The translations under genes were made by a program, and so were the position numbers. Below are positions 1 to 8,647 of a stretch of 64,000 bases of DNA, one piece after another. Where the stretch lies: assembly GCF_001650725.1 (NCBI RefSeq), contig NZ_LXVX01000011.1, positions 186,001-250,000 on the forward strand, read 5' to 3'. Within the stretch, counting starts at the first letter, position 1; each line of letters starts with the position of its first letter. Under the pieces are notes generated by a model, which saw only the letters and a program-made list of their open reading frames with translations, was not told where the DNA came from and did no database searches. The stretch comes from Sphingobium sp. TCM1 (lineage in GTDB: Bacteria; Pseudomonadota; Alphaproteobacteria; Sphingomonadales; Sphingomonadaceae).

Positions 1-611
1 ATTTCCGCTCGACCGCATCCTACCGGGTGCGGATCGCCCTCAACCTGAAAGGCGTCGCCTATGCCGACGCCTTTCACCATCTGCGCAAGGGCGAGCAGCG
101 GGCGTCGGACTATCTGGCGCTCAATCCGCAGGGACTGGTGCCGACGCTGGAGATGGACGGGGCGGTGCTGATCCAGAGCCTCGCCATCTGCGAATATCTG
201 GATGAGACGGTCGCCGGACACAGGCTGTTGCCCGACGAACCGATGCGCCGGGCGAAGGTCCGGGCGGCGGCGCAGATCATCGCCTGCGACATCCACCCGG
301 TGCAGAACCTTAGGATACTCGACCGGCTGCGCGGCTTGGGCCTTGCGGAGGGGCAGGTGAAGGCGTGGGCCGCCCAGGTGATCGACGAAGGGCTGGATGC
401 CTTTGATCGGTTGATCGCGGGGGAGGAAGGGCCGTTCTGCTTCGGCGATCAGGTGACATTGGCTGACATCTTTCTCGTCCCGCAACTGGTCAATGCCAGG
501 CGTTTCGGCGTCACACTGTGCTGGCCGCGTCTGGCGGCGGTGGAGCAGGCCTGTCTGGCGCTGGATGCCTTCACCAAAGCCGCACCGCAGAATCAGCCCG
601 ACGCGGAATAG
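1..611 (+). CDS. maiA: Maleylacetoacetate isomerase (zeta-class GST), 5' end cut by window
   Basis: This enzyme isomerises maleylacetoacetate to fumarylacetoacetate in tyrosine/homogentisate catabolism, using glutathione, in the cytoplasm. The frame is open from the first bases and reads FRSTASYRVRIALNLKG. That is the hallmark N-terminal glutathione-site motif of the zeta class (S-x-x-S-x-R-V-R-I-A-L), so the real start lies about 8-10 codons before the window and the internal GTG at 27 is not the start. A conserved NPQGLVPTLE segment and IQSLAICEYLDE follow, then an alpha-helical C-terminal domain with GDQVTLADIFLVPQ. About 202 residues are visible, close to the usual 210-215. Related GSTs could catalyse other isomerisations, but the motif set is typical. 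Confidence is high for the family. Confidence 0.9.
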   Translation, partial: FRSTASYRVRIALNLKGVAYADAFHHLRKGEQRASDYLALNPQGLVPTLEMDGAVLIQSLAICEYLDETVAGHRLLPDEPMRRAKVRAAAQIIACDIHPVQNLRILDRLRGLGLAEGQVKAWAAQVIDEGLDAFDRLIAGEEGPFCFGDQVTLADIFLVPQLVNARRFGVTLCWPRLAAVEQACLALDAFTKAAPQNQPDAE

Positions 612-683
612 CGGCGGCATGTCGAGCCGCACGGACCGGGCGGTCTCTTCACCAGACACCCCAATAACCGGTTTCGCGTGCGC

Positions 684-2459
684 CTACAGCCGGTCCATCT
701 TCAGCCAGTCGGGATCGCCCACCCACGCGCGCTTCAGCGCGCCGTCGGCCGCTTCGGCGTGCGCCTTGCGCCCCAGCGACCGTTGCGAGGCAGCGACGCC
801 GTAAAGCGCCCACCCATTGTTCGGCGATTGCATCAGCGCGGTGTTGAATGCCTGCGCCGCTTCGTCATATCGGCGTTGCCGGTACAATGCCGCGCCTAGC
901 GACTGGTGAACGGGATAATACCAGAAGGGCGGCTCCATATAGGGTATCTTCTCTTCGGTCGCGATCGCCTCGCGGTAGAGATTTTCCGCCTGCCGATATT
1001 CCCCATTGGCATAGGCCCACCGGGCGCGCGCGACGGTCTCGGCCAGTTGCATCAGGTCGCGGGCCGGCACGCCCTGCGCGATCATCGGCAGGACGGCGTC
1101 GCCGTCGCGCACCGCGCGCAGCGCGGTCAGTTCCTGCTCGAAACCCGCCTTGTCGCGTTGCCGCGCGCGCGCGACGGCTCTGGCATAATGACGCATCGCC
1201 ACGGCATAGGGCAGCCGCGCATCGGGCGGGCGCATCCCCAATATCTGTTCGGGCGTGGCGAATTGCGCCGCCGCGAAATAGGGCGACGCATGGATCGCCT
1301 GTATCCAGGCGATCTTGCCGCTGATGGCCGGACTGAGGATCTGGTTCAGCTTGCCCGCTTCCCGCAGCGCGGTGCCCATGTCCCCGGCCATTTGCGCCGA
1401 CGTGACGATGAAATGGACATTGTGCGGATAATAGCCGTAGCGCACCAGTCCGGTGTCGCCGCTTGAGCGGATCCACGCCTCGTCCGCGCGTGCCGCCGCG
1501 ATATTGACCCGGATCGAATCCTGCCAGCGACCCAGTCGGTAGTAGATATGCGCCGGCATATGGACCAGGTGCCCGGCGCGGGGCGCCAGCGGCTTGGAGA
1601 GCCGGTCCGCGGCCGCTTCCGCCCGCTTCGGGTCGGGGCCGTTCTCCATCAGGTGGATATAAAGATGGGCCGCCTGGGGATGGTCGGGATTGCGGGCCAG
1701 CACGGTTTCTACCAGCGCGATTGCATCGCCCAGTCGGGGTTGGGGCGTCCGGCGGTCCGCCAGCCAATAATCCCAGGGCCGCGTGTCCATCGCGGCTTCG
1801 GCGGCCAGCAGGCCGACATCGTCATGGGTGGGATGGGCAGCCGCCGCAGCGAGCATCTCGTCGGCATAGGCGGCGTCCAGCGCCGGTCGGTCCGCGTTCG
1901 GCTCGGCCGAATAGCGTGTCGTCATTGCCGCGGTTAGAGCCTGCTCGGCGGGAGTGGCCTTGCGTGCGAGCCAGTCGGCATAGCGCGCGAGGCCCACCGC
2001 CCGCGCGTTGGCGGCGGGGTCCATCGGCGCATTGATGTTCGGACCGTGCGCCAGCGCCTCGCCCCAGAAGCACATCGCGCAGTCGGGGTCGAGCCGCTGC
2101 GCTTCACGGAAGGACGCGATCGCCCCGGCATGGTTGAAGCCGTAGGCGAGTGCGAGTCCCTGATCGAAGTATCGCTGGGCGAGGGGATTGGCGGTCGTGA
2201 TCGGGAACCGGACCGTTCCCAGTTCCTCATAGAGCGGCGCACGCCCTTCCGGCGTGGCCGACACCACAGTGGCGGCCAGCGCGATCCTCGAACGCATTGA
2301 AATACCGGCGGTCTTTCCGCCGCAAAGCGTGCGGACCAGCCGGGTCGGATCGAGCGACGCCATGACTGCGGGTGAATAGCTTGCTCCCGGTGTCGCATTC
2401 ACGCTCATCAACAGGCCGGCTCCAGCCGTGAGCGCCACCGAATGAAGGATGTTCGTCAT
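684..2459 (-). CDS. Secreted tetratricopeptide-repeat protein
   Basis: A 591-residue protein with an N-terminal hydrophobic export signal (TNILHSVALTAGAGLLMSV) followed by repeated helix pairs of TPR type. Examples are the AQRYFDQGLALAYGFNHAGAIASFREAQRLDP stretch (given here only as a landmark near residues 85-115) and the C-terminal unit with GAALYRQRRYDEAAQAFNTAL. Cys-x-x-Cys (CAMC) follows the first repeat. I chose the ATG at 2459 because GGGAG lies 6 bases upstream; upstream ATGs give a poorly coded extension. TPR arrays bind protein partners, and this kind of exported TPR protein recurs in sphingomonads without a known role. It is convergent with maiA and divergent from the ars operon, so it is probably its own unit. 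Function unknown. Confidence 0.8.
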   Translation of the reverse strand: MTNILHSVALTAGAGLLMSVNATPGASYSPAVMASLDPTRLVRTLCGGKTAGISMRSRIALAATVVSATPEGRAPLYEELGTVRFPITTANPLAQRYFDQGLALAYGFNHAGAIASFREAQRLDPDCAMCFWGEALAHGPNINAPMDPAANARAVGLARYADWLARKATPAEQALTAAMTTRYSAEPNADRPALDAAYADEMLAAAAAHPTHDDVGLLAAEAAMDTRPWDYWLADRRTPQPRLGDAIALVETVLARNPDHPQAAHLYIHLMENGPDPKRAEAAADRLSKPLAPRAGHLVHMPAHIYYRLGRWQDSIRVNIAAARADEAWIRSSGDTGLVRYGYYPHNVHFIVTSAQMAGDMGTALREAGKLNQILSPAISGKIAWIQAIHASPYFAAAQFATPEQILGMRPPDARLPYAVAMRHYARAVARARQRDKAGFEQELTALRAVRDGDAVLPMIAQGVPARDLMQLAETVARARWAYANGEYRQAENLYREAIATEEKIPYMEPPFWYYPVHQSLGAALYRQRRYDEAAQAFNTALMQSPNNGWALYGVAASQRSLGRKAHAEAADGALKRAWVGDPDWLKMDRL

Positions 2460-2591
2460 CGCCATCTCCCAATCCAGAGCGGGTCGATGGTCGGTTTCCT
2501 TAGCATGAAACCAGCCGGACCAGTAGTCCATTCGATCATGGCGGGCGCTTGGCCATTGCCCGCTTCACCGAAACAGGATGGACTGCGCGCC

Positions 2592-2597
2592 TATATT
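2592..2597 (+). promoter_or_regulatory. Possible -10 element of the ars operon
   Basis: TATATT lies 38 bases upstream of the arsR start in an AT-richer patch (ATTACGATATTTCCGCAATC) within the intergenic region to the divergent TPR gene. ArsR repressors usually bind around the -10 region of their own promoter, so this is where an operator would be expected. I see no perfect dyad, only CGAT/ATCG half-sites around 2600-2619. Confidence 0.3.
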
Positions 2598-2634
2598 ACG
2601 ATATTTCCGCAATCATCGAATCGTGAGGTGCGAT

Positions 2635-2985
2635 ATGGATCAGGACAGGGCTGTCGGGGCGCTCGGCGCACTCGCGCAGCATACGCGGCTGTCGGTGTTC
2701 CGCCTGCTGATGCAAGCCGGTCCCGATGGCATGATCGCCGGCGCTCTGGCGGAGGCGATGGACGTCCCCCCCTCCACCATGTCTCATCATCTGGCGAAGC
2801 TGGAGCAGGCCGGGCTCGTCACCTCCCGGCGCACAAGCCGGCTCATCCATTATGCCGCCGATTATTCCGGGATGCAGGCGCTTCTCGCCTTCCTCACCGC
2901 CGATTGCTGTCAGGGTGATCCGCGCGCCTGTGCCGATCTTCTGACGACTGCGGCCTGCGGCGTCGCGGCGGAGGCCGGTGCATGA
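2635..2985 (+). CDS. arsR: ArsR-family metalloregulator
   Basis: A small winged-helix repressor (116 aa) expected to release the ars promoter when it binds arsenite. A helix-turn-helix around residues 35-65 (AGALAEAMDVPPSTMSHHLAKLEQAGLV) and the wing after it match the ArsR family. A C-terminal DCCQGDPRAC cluster with three cysteines resembles the thiolate metalloid sites placed near the C-terminus in some alphaproteobacterial ArsR proteins. The start at 2635 has GAGG 6 bases upstream; the longer frame from 2578 lacks a ribosome site. Its stop overlaps the next ATG (ATGA), so it is translationally coupled to the arsC-GNAT gene, as expected for an autoregulated ars operon. Confidence 0.88.
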   Translation: MDQDRAVGALGALAQHTRLSVFRLLMQAGPDGMIAGALAEAMDVPPSTMSHHLAKLEQAGLVTSRRTSRLIHYAADYSGMQALLAFLTADCCQGDPRACADLLTTAACGVAAEAGA

Positions 2986-3953
2986 CGGCCGACCTCATCA
3001 TCTATCATAATCCGGAATGCGGCACGTCGCGCAACGCGCTCGCGATGATCCGCAATGCGGGGATCGAGCCGCATGTCGTCGAATATCTCAAGACGCCGCC
3101 GTCGCGTGCGATGCTCGAAGACCTGATCGCCCGGTCCGGCATGACCACCCGTGCGCTGCTGCGCGAGAAGGGGACGCCCTATGCCGAATTGGGCCTCGCC
3201 GATGAAAGCCTGTCGGACCAGGCCTTGGTCGATGCGATGATGGCCCATCCCATCCTCATCAACCGGCCGCTGGTCGTTTCGCCGCTGGGCGTGCGGCTCT
3301 GCCGCCCGTCCGAAGCGGTGTTGGCGCTGATCCCGGCGGCGCAACGCGTCGCTTTCGCCAAGGAAGATGGCGAACGGGTGATCGGCACCGATGGTGGCCG
3401 CATAATGGCGGATGTTCGACCGACGGTCATGGTTCGTCCGGCGACACATGCCGATGCGCCCGCCATTGCCGCCATCTATGCCCATCACGTCCGGCATGGC
3501 ACAGCGAGCTTCGATACGGTGCCACGATCCCCGGCCGAGACCGAGGCAAGGGTCCGGGACTGTGTGGCGCGCGGATGGCCCTTCCTTGTCGCGGCAGCGG
3601 ACGGCGAGGTGGTCGGCTATGCCTATGCGACCCAGTTTCGCGATCGTCCCGCTTATGCCTCGACCTGCGAGAATTCGATCTATGTCGATCCCCGCCATCT
3701 CGGCCAAGGCGTCGGCAAGACGCTGCTCGCGGCCCTTCTGGCGCGGGCGGAGGCTGCCGGCTTCCGCCAGATGATAGCCGTAATCGGGGGCGGCGAACCC
3801 GCGTCGGTCGCCCTTCACGCCAGCCTCGGCTTCCAGCATAGGGGCCGGATGCGCTCGGTGGGACGCAAGTTCGGTCGCTGGCTCGACACCGTCTATATGC
3901 AGATTCCGCTGGGTGCCGGCGATGCGGCTCCCCCTCCCGAGGAACCCGAATGA
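2982..3953 (+). CDS. arsC: Arsenate reductase ArsC fused to a GNAT acetyltransferase (ArsN-like)
   Basis: A two-domain protein of 323 aa. Residues 4-130 are a glutaredoxin-dependent arsenate reductase: NPECGTSRN carries the catalytic Cys13, and the arginines of REKGT (61), NRPLV (95) and GVRLCRP (105/108) match the oxyanion-binding arginines of E. coli ArsC. Residues 149-310 are a GNAT domain of phosphinothricin-acetyltransferase type, with [13 protein letters not shown] followed by the acetyl-CoA loop [11 protein letters not shown]-like proteins in ars operons are called ArsN; ArsN1 is known to acetylate arsinothricin. The fusion therefore probably combines arsenate reduction with detoxification of an organoarsenical antibiotic; that second role is inference. 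Both ends overlap neighbours by ATGA. Confidence 0.88.
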   Translation: MTADLIIYHNPECGTSRNALAMIRNAGIEPHVVEYLKTPPSRAMLEDLIARSGMTTRALLREKGTPYAELGLADESLSDQALVDAMMAHPILINRPLVVSPLGVRLCRPSEAVLALIPAAQRVAFAKEDGERVIGTDGGRIMADVRPTVMVRPATHADAPAIAAIYAHHVRHGTASFDTVPRSPAETEARVRDCVARGWPFLVAAADGEVVGYAYATQFRDRPAYASTCENSIYVDPRHLGQGVGKTLLAALLARAEAAGFRQMIAVIGGGEPASVALHASLGFQHRGRMRSVGRKFGRWLDTVYMQIPLGAGDAAPPPEEPE

Positions 3954-5020
3954 CCCCTTGCCCACGGCCGCGCCTGTCCTTTCTGGACAGATATCTGACC
4001 CTGTGGATCTTCCTGGCCATGGCATTGGGGGTCGTCCTCGGCACGACGGTGGAAGGATTGCCTGCGGCGATCGACAGCCTGTCCTGGGGTGCCACCAATA
4101 TCCCGATCGCCATCGGCCTCATCCTGATGATGTATCCGCCCCTCGCGCGGGTCCGCTATGAGGAATTGCCCCGCGTGTTCGAAGACCGGCGGGTGCTTGC
4201 GATCTCGCTGATCCAGAACTGGATCATCGGCCCGGTGCTGATGTTCGCACTCGCCGTGATCTTCCTGCGCGACGAGCCGGAATATATGACCGGCCTCATC
4301 CTCATCGGCCTCGCCCGCTGCATCGCCATGGTGATCGTCTGGAACCAGCTGGCGCGCGGCGACAATCAATATGTCGCGGCGCTGGTGGCCTTCAATTCCC
4401 TCTTCCAGATCCTGTTCTTCAGCGCCTATGCCTGGTTCTTCCTCGCCTTCCTGCCGCCGCTGCTCGGCTTGGAGGGCAGCGTCATTGACGTCAGCTTCCG
4501 GACCATCGCCGAAGCGGTCGGCATCTATCTCGGCATCCCCTTTCTTGCCGGCTATCTGACCCGGACATGGCTCGCCGCCGCCAAGGGCCAGGACTGGTAT
4601 GAGGGGGTGTTCCTGCCCCGGATCGGGCCGATCACGCTGGTCGCCCTGCTCTTCACCATTCTCGCCATGTTCAGCCTGAAGGGCCGGGACATCGTTACCC
4701 TGCCGGTGGACGCCATCCGCATCGCTATCCCACTTGCTGTCTACTTCGTTGTCCAGTTCACGATCAGCTTCGTCATGGGCAAGCTGATTGCCAGCGACTA
4801 TCCACGCACGACCGCGGTCGCCTTCACCGCTGCGGGCAATAATTTCGAACTTGCGATCGCCGTGGCCATCGCGTCTTTTGGCCTTGCCTCACCGGTCGCC
4901 TTTGCCGCCGTCATCGGCCCGCTGGTCGAAGTCCCCGTGCTCGTCCTGTTGGTGAGCGCAGCCTTCTGGTTCGGGCGGCGATGGTTTCCCGATACGCTCT
5001 CGGCCCGCGAAGGGGCGTGA
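3950..5020 (+). CDS. acr3: ACR3-type arsenite efflux transporter
   Basis: An inner-membrane carrier (356 aa, about ten hydrophobic segments) that exports As(III) driven by the proton gradient. It matches the ACR3 family and not E. coli ArsB: the N-terminus has [23 protein letters not shown], the conserved cysteine is in [13 protein letters not shown] (Cys124, equivalent to the essential Cys of characterised ACR3 proteins), and a conserved Glu lies in GPLVEVPVL near residue 330. It starts inside the stop codon of the arsC fusion gene (ATGA), completing a three-gene operon of sensor, reductase/acetyltransferase and pump. Many genomes label it arsB. Confidence is high. Confidence 0.92.
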   Translation: MTPCPRPRLSFLDRYLTLWIFLAMALGVVLGTTVEGLPAAIDSLSWGATNIPIAIGLILMMYPPLARVRYEELPRVFEDRRVLAISLIQNWIIGPVLMFALAVIFLRDEPEYMTGLILIGLARCIAMVIVWNQLARGDNQYVAALVAFNSLFQILFFSAYAWFFLAFLPPLLGLEGSVIDVSFRTIAEAVGIYLGIPFLAGYLTRTWLAAAKGQDWYEGVFLPRIGPITLVALLFTILAMFSLKGRDIVTLPVDAIRIAIPLAVYFVVQFTISFVMGKLIASDYPRTTAVAFTAAGNNFELAIAVAIASFGLASPVAFAAVIGPLVEVPVLVLLVSAAFWFGRRWFPDTLSAREGA

Positions 5021-5028
5021 TATGGCGA

Positions 5029-6474
5029 TCAGGCGCGCGACATGCCTTGCCGGTCGATGCGGGTCAGAACCATCGCGGCCCAGAGCCGACGCAGCGAAAC
5101 GAGCATCGCACCCAGTAGCGCCCAGCCAAGCATCAGCCAGATTTCCACCGGGACGCCCGCAGCCACTCCAAAGGGCGCGACGACGGCGGCGATCGCGACG
5201 ATCGTCGCGCCCAGCGTGATCGACAGCAGGAGGGGCCGGCCACCCGGCAGGACATAGGCGGGCGCGCTTCCGCCCTCGTTCATCGCCCGCAGGCGCATCA
5301 GCACCAGCAGCGCGACCGCGGCAATGGCGGTCGTGCAGATGGTGCCCATCGCGATGATCGGGCTGATGGCGCCGCGCCCGGCCAGCACCCCGACGCAGGT
5401 CCATCCGCCGACCAGCAACGCCGCGCGGCGCGGCGCCCCGCTTCTGGCATCGACATGCGCCAGCATGGAGGGGAGGAAGCCCGCGCGCGCCTGCGCCAGG
5501 ATGACGCGCGTTGCGGACAGGTGCATGGCGTTCCAGGTCTTCAGCAGGGATGCCATCGCGACCAGCAGGATGCCCTTGGTTGCGATGCCGCCGGCCAGCG
5601 CCTGATCGAAGGCGGCCGCGACGGGCAGCGCGCCGGTCGTAAGTGCGCGCCAGGGGAGCAGTGAGGTGGAAGCGAGAATGATGAGGCTGTAGAAGAGGGC
5701 GGCCATCAGCACTGCCAGCGTCATGGCCTTGGCGACGGTGCGGAAACTTGTGCCGGGGGCACGTTCCTCTACCGCCGAGGCCGCGGTCTGGAAGCCCGAC
5801 AGCCACATGCCCGCGACACCCAGCATGACGAACATGCCGCCGATGAAGCTCCGATCCTGCGCCGATTCGAACAGGGGACGCCAATTGGCCGGATCACCCT
5901 GCGCGAAACCCAGAAGGACAAGCATGGCGGATGCGGCGAGAAAGCTGAACGTCACTACCTTCTGGAAACCCACCGCGATCGTTGCCCCGGCCGCGTTGAG
6001 GACCGTCATCACGGCCGCCCCGGCCAGTCCTATGGCGAGGTCGAGGATGGTGATCGGCTTGCCCAGCAATGTGTAGAGCGGCGGCTGTCCGGCGACCGAG
6101 GGCAGGAGATTTTCGAGGAACCAGGACAGCGCCAGCCCCTCGAAGGCGCAGATGCCGACGAAATAGAGGGTCAGGAACCATCCGGTGATGAATCCGGGCC
6201 AGGGACCAAAGGCCTTTTCCACGAAAACGAACTCTGCCCCCGCGCGGGGTACGCGCGCGACCAGTTCGGCATAGGCCGCGGCGACCGGCACCATCAGCAA
6301 GGTCATGCCAAGGAACGCGAGTACCGCGCCTCCCGGACCGGCCGGGCTGACCCATTCGCCCATCAGCACCATCCAGGCCGACCCGACGATCGTGCCGAAA
6401 GCCAGCGCGAAGAAGCCGGGGCCGGTCACGCCGCGCCGCAGCGCTGGTCCGGCGGGCGCACTGCCCTCGCTCAT
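5029..6474 (-). CDS. APC-superfamily amino-acid/amine permease
   Basis: A 481-aa integral membrane protein with about 12-14 hydrophobic helices. The first helix carries FFALAFGTIVGSAWMVLMGEW; the unwound GxxxGS region there is the substrate site of the amino acid-polyamine-organocation superfamily, and RVPRAGAEFVFVEKAFG follows helix 2. Its start overlaps the stop of the upstream agmatinase-family gene (ATGA on the minus strand), so the two are one operon. This suggests the permease imports the guanidino compound or amino acid that the hydrolase consumes, or exchanges its product. The exact substrate cannot be read from sequence. Confidence 0.82.
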   Translation of the reverse strand: MSEGSAPAGPALRRGVTGPGFFALAFGTIVGSAWMVLMGEWVSPAGPGGAVLAFLGMTLLMVPVAAAYAELVARVPRAGAEFVFVEKAFGPWPGFITGWFLTLYFVGICAFEGLALSWFLENLLPSVAGQPPLYTLLGKPITILDLAIGLAGAAVMTVLNAAGATIAVGFQKVVTFSFLAASAMLVLLGFAQGDPANWRPLFESAQDRSFIGGMFVMLGVAGMWLSGFQTAASAVEERAPGTSFRTVAKAMTLAVLMAALFYSLIILASTSLLPWRALTTGALPVAAAFDQALAGGIATKGILLVAMASLLKTWNAMHLSATRVILAQARAGFLPSMLAHVDARSGAPRRAALLVGGWTCVGVLAGRGAISPIIAMGTICTTAIAAVALLVLMRLRAMNEGGSAPAYVLPGGRPLLLSITLGATIVAIAAVVAPFGVAAGVPVEIWLMLGWALLGAMLVSLRRLWAAMVLTRIDRQGMSRA

Positions 6475-7514
6475 CGCCGCAACTGCACCAGACAGAGCAA
6501 CTGGAACAGCATCTGCGCGGCCGCCTGCGCCGTCACCGTGCCGGGATCATATTCGGGCGCGACTTCCACTACGTCGCCGCCTATGATGTCGATGCCGGCA
6601 AGCCCCCGCAGCAGATGCAGCGCCTCGCGCGTGGACAGGCCGCCGACTTCGGGCGTGCCCGTTCCCGGCGCATAGACGGGGTCGAGCCCATCGACATCGA
6701 AAGTGACATAGGTCGGTCCGTCGCCCACAACCTCCAGCGCCTTCGCGATCACCGCGTCCATGCCCATCGCCGCGCAGTCCTCTGCGTGGATGACCGTCAT
6801 CCCGGATGCGTAGGAAAATTCCCACAGATATTCCGCGCCGCCGCGAATGCCGATCTGGATGGAGCGCCTCGGGTCCAGTACACCCGCCAGAACGGCCTCG
6901 CGGAAGGGTGCGCCATGATGGAATTTGGAGCCTTCGTAGATGCCGCCGGTGTCGCAATGGGCGTCGAAATGCACCATCCCCATCGGCCCCTTGGCGCGGG
7001 CCAGTCCCTTCATGATCGACCCGGTGATCGAATGGTCGCCGCCGACCGACAGCGGAATCGCGCGGGTCTCGCCGATCATGGCATAACAACCTTCGATATC
7101 GGCATGGCAGAGCGCCAGATCATAGCGGCTCTGCATCGGCACGTCGCCCACGTCCGCGACCTTGAGCTGGTTCATCGGCGCGACCCGCAGCGCATGTTCG
7201 TAGGGACCGATCCGATCCACCGCGCGGACCGCGCGAGGACCGTAACGTGCCCCCGGCCGGTTCGTTACGCCCAGGTCCATGGGCACGCCGATCAGCGCGA
7301 CATCCAGCGCATCCAGCGTCAGGGCCGTCAGTCCGTCCGCGATATAGGGCGCGTCGAGCAGCGTGGAAGGTTGCGCGAAGGGCCAACGCCGTTTGTCGCC
7401 GTTCTTGAACTGCAACCCGGCGACTTCGCGAAAATGAGGATCATGAATGTCCGCCCCGCCGCTCCCGGCATAGAGGCGGCGAAGGTCGTCGAGATCGAGC
7501 GGATCGGTGGGCAT
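6471..7514 (-). CDS. speB: Agmatinase-family ureohydrolase
   Basis: A cytoplasmic dinuclear-manganese hydrolase (347 aa) that releases urea from agmatine or a related guanidino acid. Metal motifs are complete: GGDHSITGS, FDAHCDTGG and FDVDGLDP. The GARYGPRAVR segment near residue 95 is typical of agmatinase and guanidinobutyrase rather than arginase. I place the start at the ATG at 7514 (MPTDPLDLDDLRRLYAG); an in-frame ATG at 7576 would add a poorly supported 21 residues, and no clear Shine-Dalgarno decides between them. It leads an operon with the amino-acid permease. Guanidinobutyrase or guanidinopropionase are real alternatives, so the symbol marks family only. Confidence 0.8.
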   Translation of the reverse strand: MPTDPLDLDDLRRLYAGSGGADIHDPHFREVAGLQFKNGDKRRWPFAQPSTLLDAPYIADGLTALTLDALDVALIGVPMDLGVTNRPGARYGPRAVRAVDRIGPYEHALRVAPMNQLKVADVGDVPMQSRYDLALCHADIEGCYAMIGETRAIPLSVGGDHSITGSIMKGLARAKGPMGMVHFDAHCDTGGIYEGSKFHHGAPFREAVLAGVLDPRRSIQIGIRGGAEYLWEFSYASGMTVIHAEDCAAMGMDAVIAKALEVVGDGPTYVTFDVDGLDPVYAPGTGTPEVGGLSTREALHLLRGLAGIDIIGGDVVEVAPEYDPGTVTAQAAAQMLFQLLCLVQLRR

Positions 7515-7621
7515 GGCGACCAGTCTGTACGGCGCCGAAGGGGCGGCAATGGGGCAAATGGCGTATGGCTTCATGCAGGCAGGGCGTTGCCTCGCCGGCC
7601 GAAGCGGGGGAGGGTAGTGGC

Positions 7622-8626
7622 ATGACGCACATGGATTTCGAAGCGCTGGTGGCGTTGCTGCGTCGCATCTTCCTGGCGAACGGCACGTCGCCGCTGGTGG
7701 CGGATAGTCTCGCCCGCAACTGCGCGGGCGCGGAGCGCGACGCTGCCATGAGTCATGGCCTCTTTCGGATGGCGGGCTATGTCGCGACCCTGCGGAGCGG
7801 TTGGGTTGACGGGCGGGCAACGCCAGTTGTCGAGGATGCCGGCGCGTCTTTCCTGCGGGTCGATGCCGCCAATGGATTCGCCCAGCCCGCACTGGCCGCG
7901 GCGGCGCCGCTGGCGATGGCGATGGCGCGAAAGACCGGCGCCTGCGTCGTGGCGATCCGCCGTTCGCATCATTTCGCGGCGCTCTGGCCCGATGTCGAGC
8001 CTTTCGCGGAGGCGGGCCTGGTGGCGATCGCCATGGTGGACAGCATGGCCGTGGTGGTGCCGCCCGGCGCCCGGCGTCCGGTCTATGGCACCAATCCGCT
8101 TGCCTTCGCCGCGCCGCGCGAAGGTGGGCGCATCCTTGTGTTCGACCAGGCGGTCAGTGTCCTCGCGCATGGCGATGTGCAGATCGCCGCGCGCGACGGG
8201 CATGAACTGCCGCCCGGCGCGGGCGTGGATGCGGCGGGCCAGCCGACCCGTGATCCACGCGCGGTTCTGGACGGCGGCGCGCTGCTGCCTTTCGGCGGGC
8301 ACAAGGGCGCCGCGATCGCGATGATGATCGAGATCATGGCGGGTGCGCTCACCGGGGGTCTCTACTCGCACGAGGTCGACTGGTCGGCGCACCCCGGCGC
8401 GCAGACGCCCTGCACCGGCGAGTGTCTGATCCTGATCGATCCGGCGCGTGCTGGCCCCGCGGCAGGTTTCGCCGCCCGCGTCGAGCATCTGGTAGCTACG
8501 CTGCGTGCGGCAGGGCAGGACCGTATGCCCGGCGATCGTCGCTTCGCCGCGCGGGAAAAGGCGCTGCGCGATGGCGTCCTGGTCAGCGCCGCCATGCTCC
8601 ATCATCTGGAGAGCCTGATGGGGTGA
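7622..8626 (+). CDS. Ldh2-family NAD(P)H-dependent imino acid/2-hydroxyacid dehydrogenase
   Basis: A 334-aa member of the malate/L-lactate dehydrogenase (Ldh2) family, whose members include delta1-piperideine-2-carboxylate/pyrroline-2-carboxylate reductase (DpkA), ureidoglycolate dehydrogenase and sulfolactate dehydrogenase. Visible motifs are the catalytic-histidine region MSHGLFRM, the VYGTNPLAFAAP nucleotide-binding stretch and the GGHKGAAIAMMIE segment near the C-terminus. The start at 7622 has a GGGGGAGGG purine run upstream; ATG 7631 is possible. It is divergent from the ureohydrolase-permease operon across 107 bases, so a role in arginine, lysine or cyclic imino acid metabolism (reduction of the ring imine) is the best guess. 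Confidence 0.75.
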   Translation: MTHMDFEALVALLRRIFLANGTSPLVADSLARNCAGAERDAAMSHGLFRMAGYVATLRSGWVDGRATPVVEDAGASFLRVDAANGFAQPALAAAAPLAMAMARKTGACVVAIRRSHHFAALWPDVEPFAEAGLVAIAMVDSMAVVVPPGARRPVYGTNPLAFAAPREGGRILVFDQAVSVLAHGDVQIAARDGHELPPGAGVDAAGQPTRDPRAVLDGGALLPFGGHKGAAIAMMIEIMAGALTGGLYSHEVDWSAHPGAQTPCTGECLILIDPARAGPAAGFAARVEHLVATLRAAGQDRMPGDRRFAAREKALRDGVLVSAAMLHHLESLMG

Positions 8627-8647
8627 TCCGGCCTGGCGCGTCGACGG

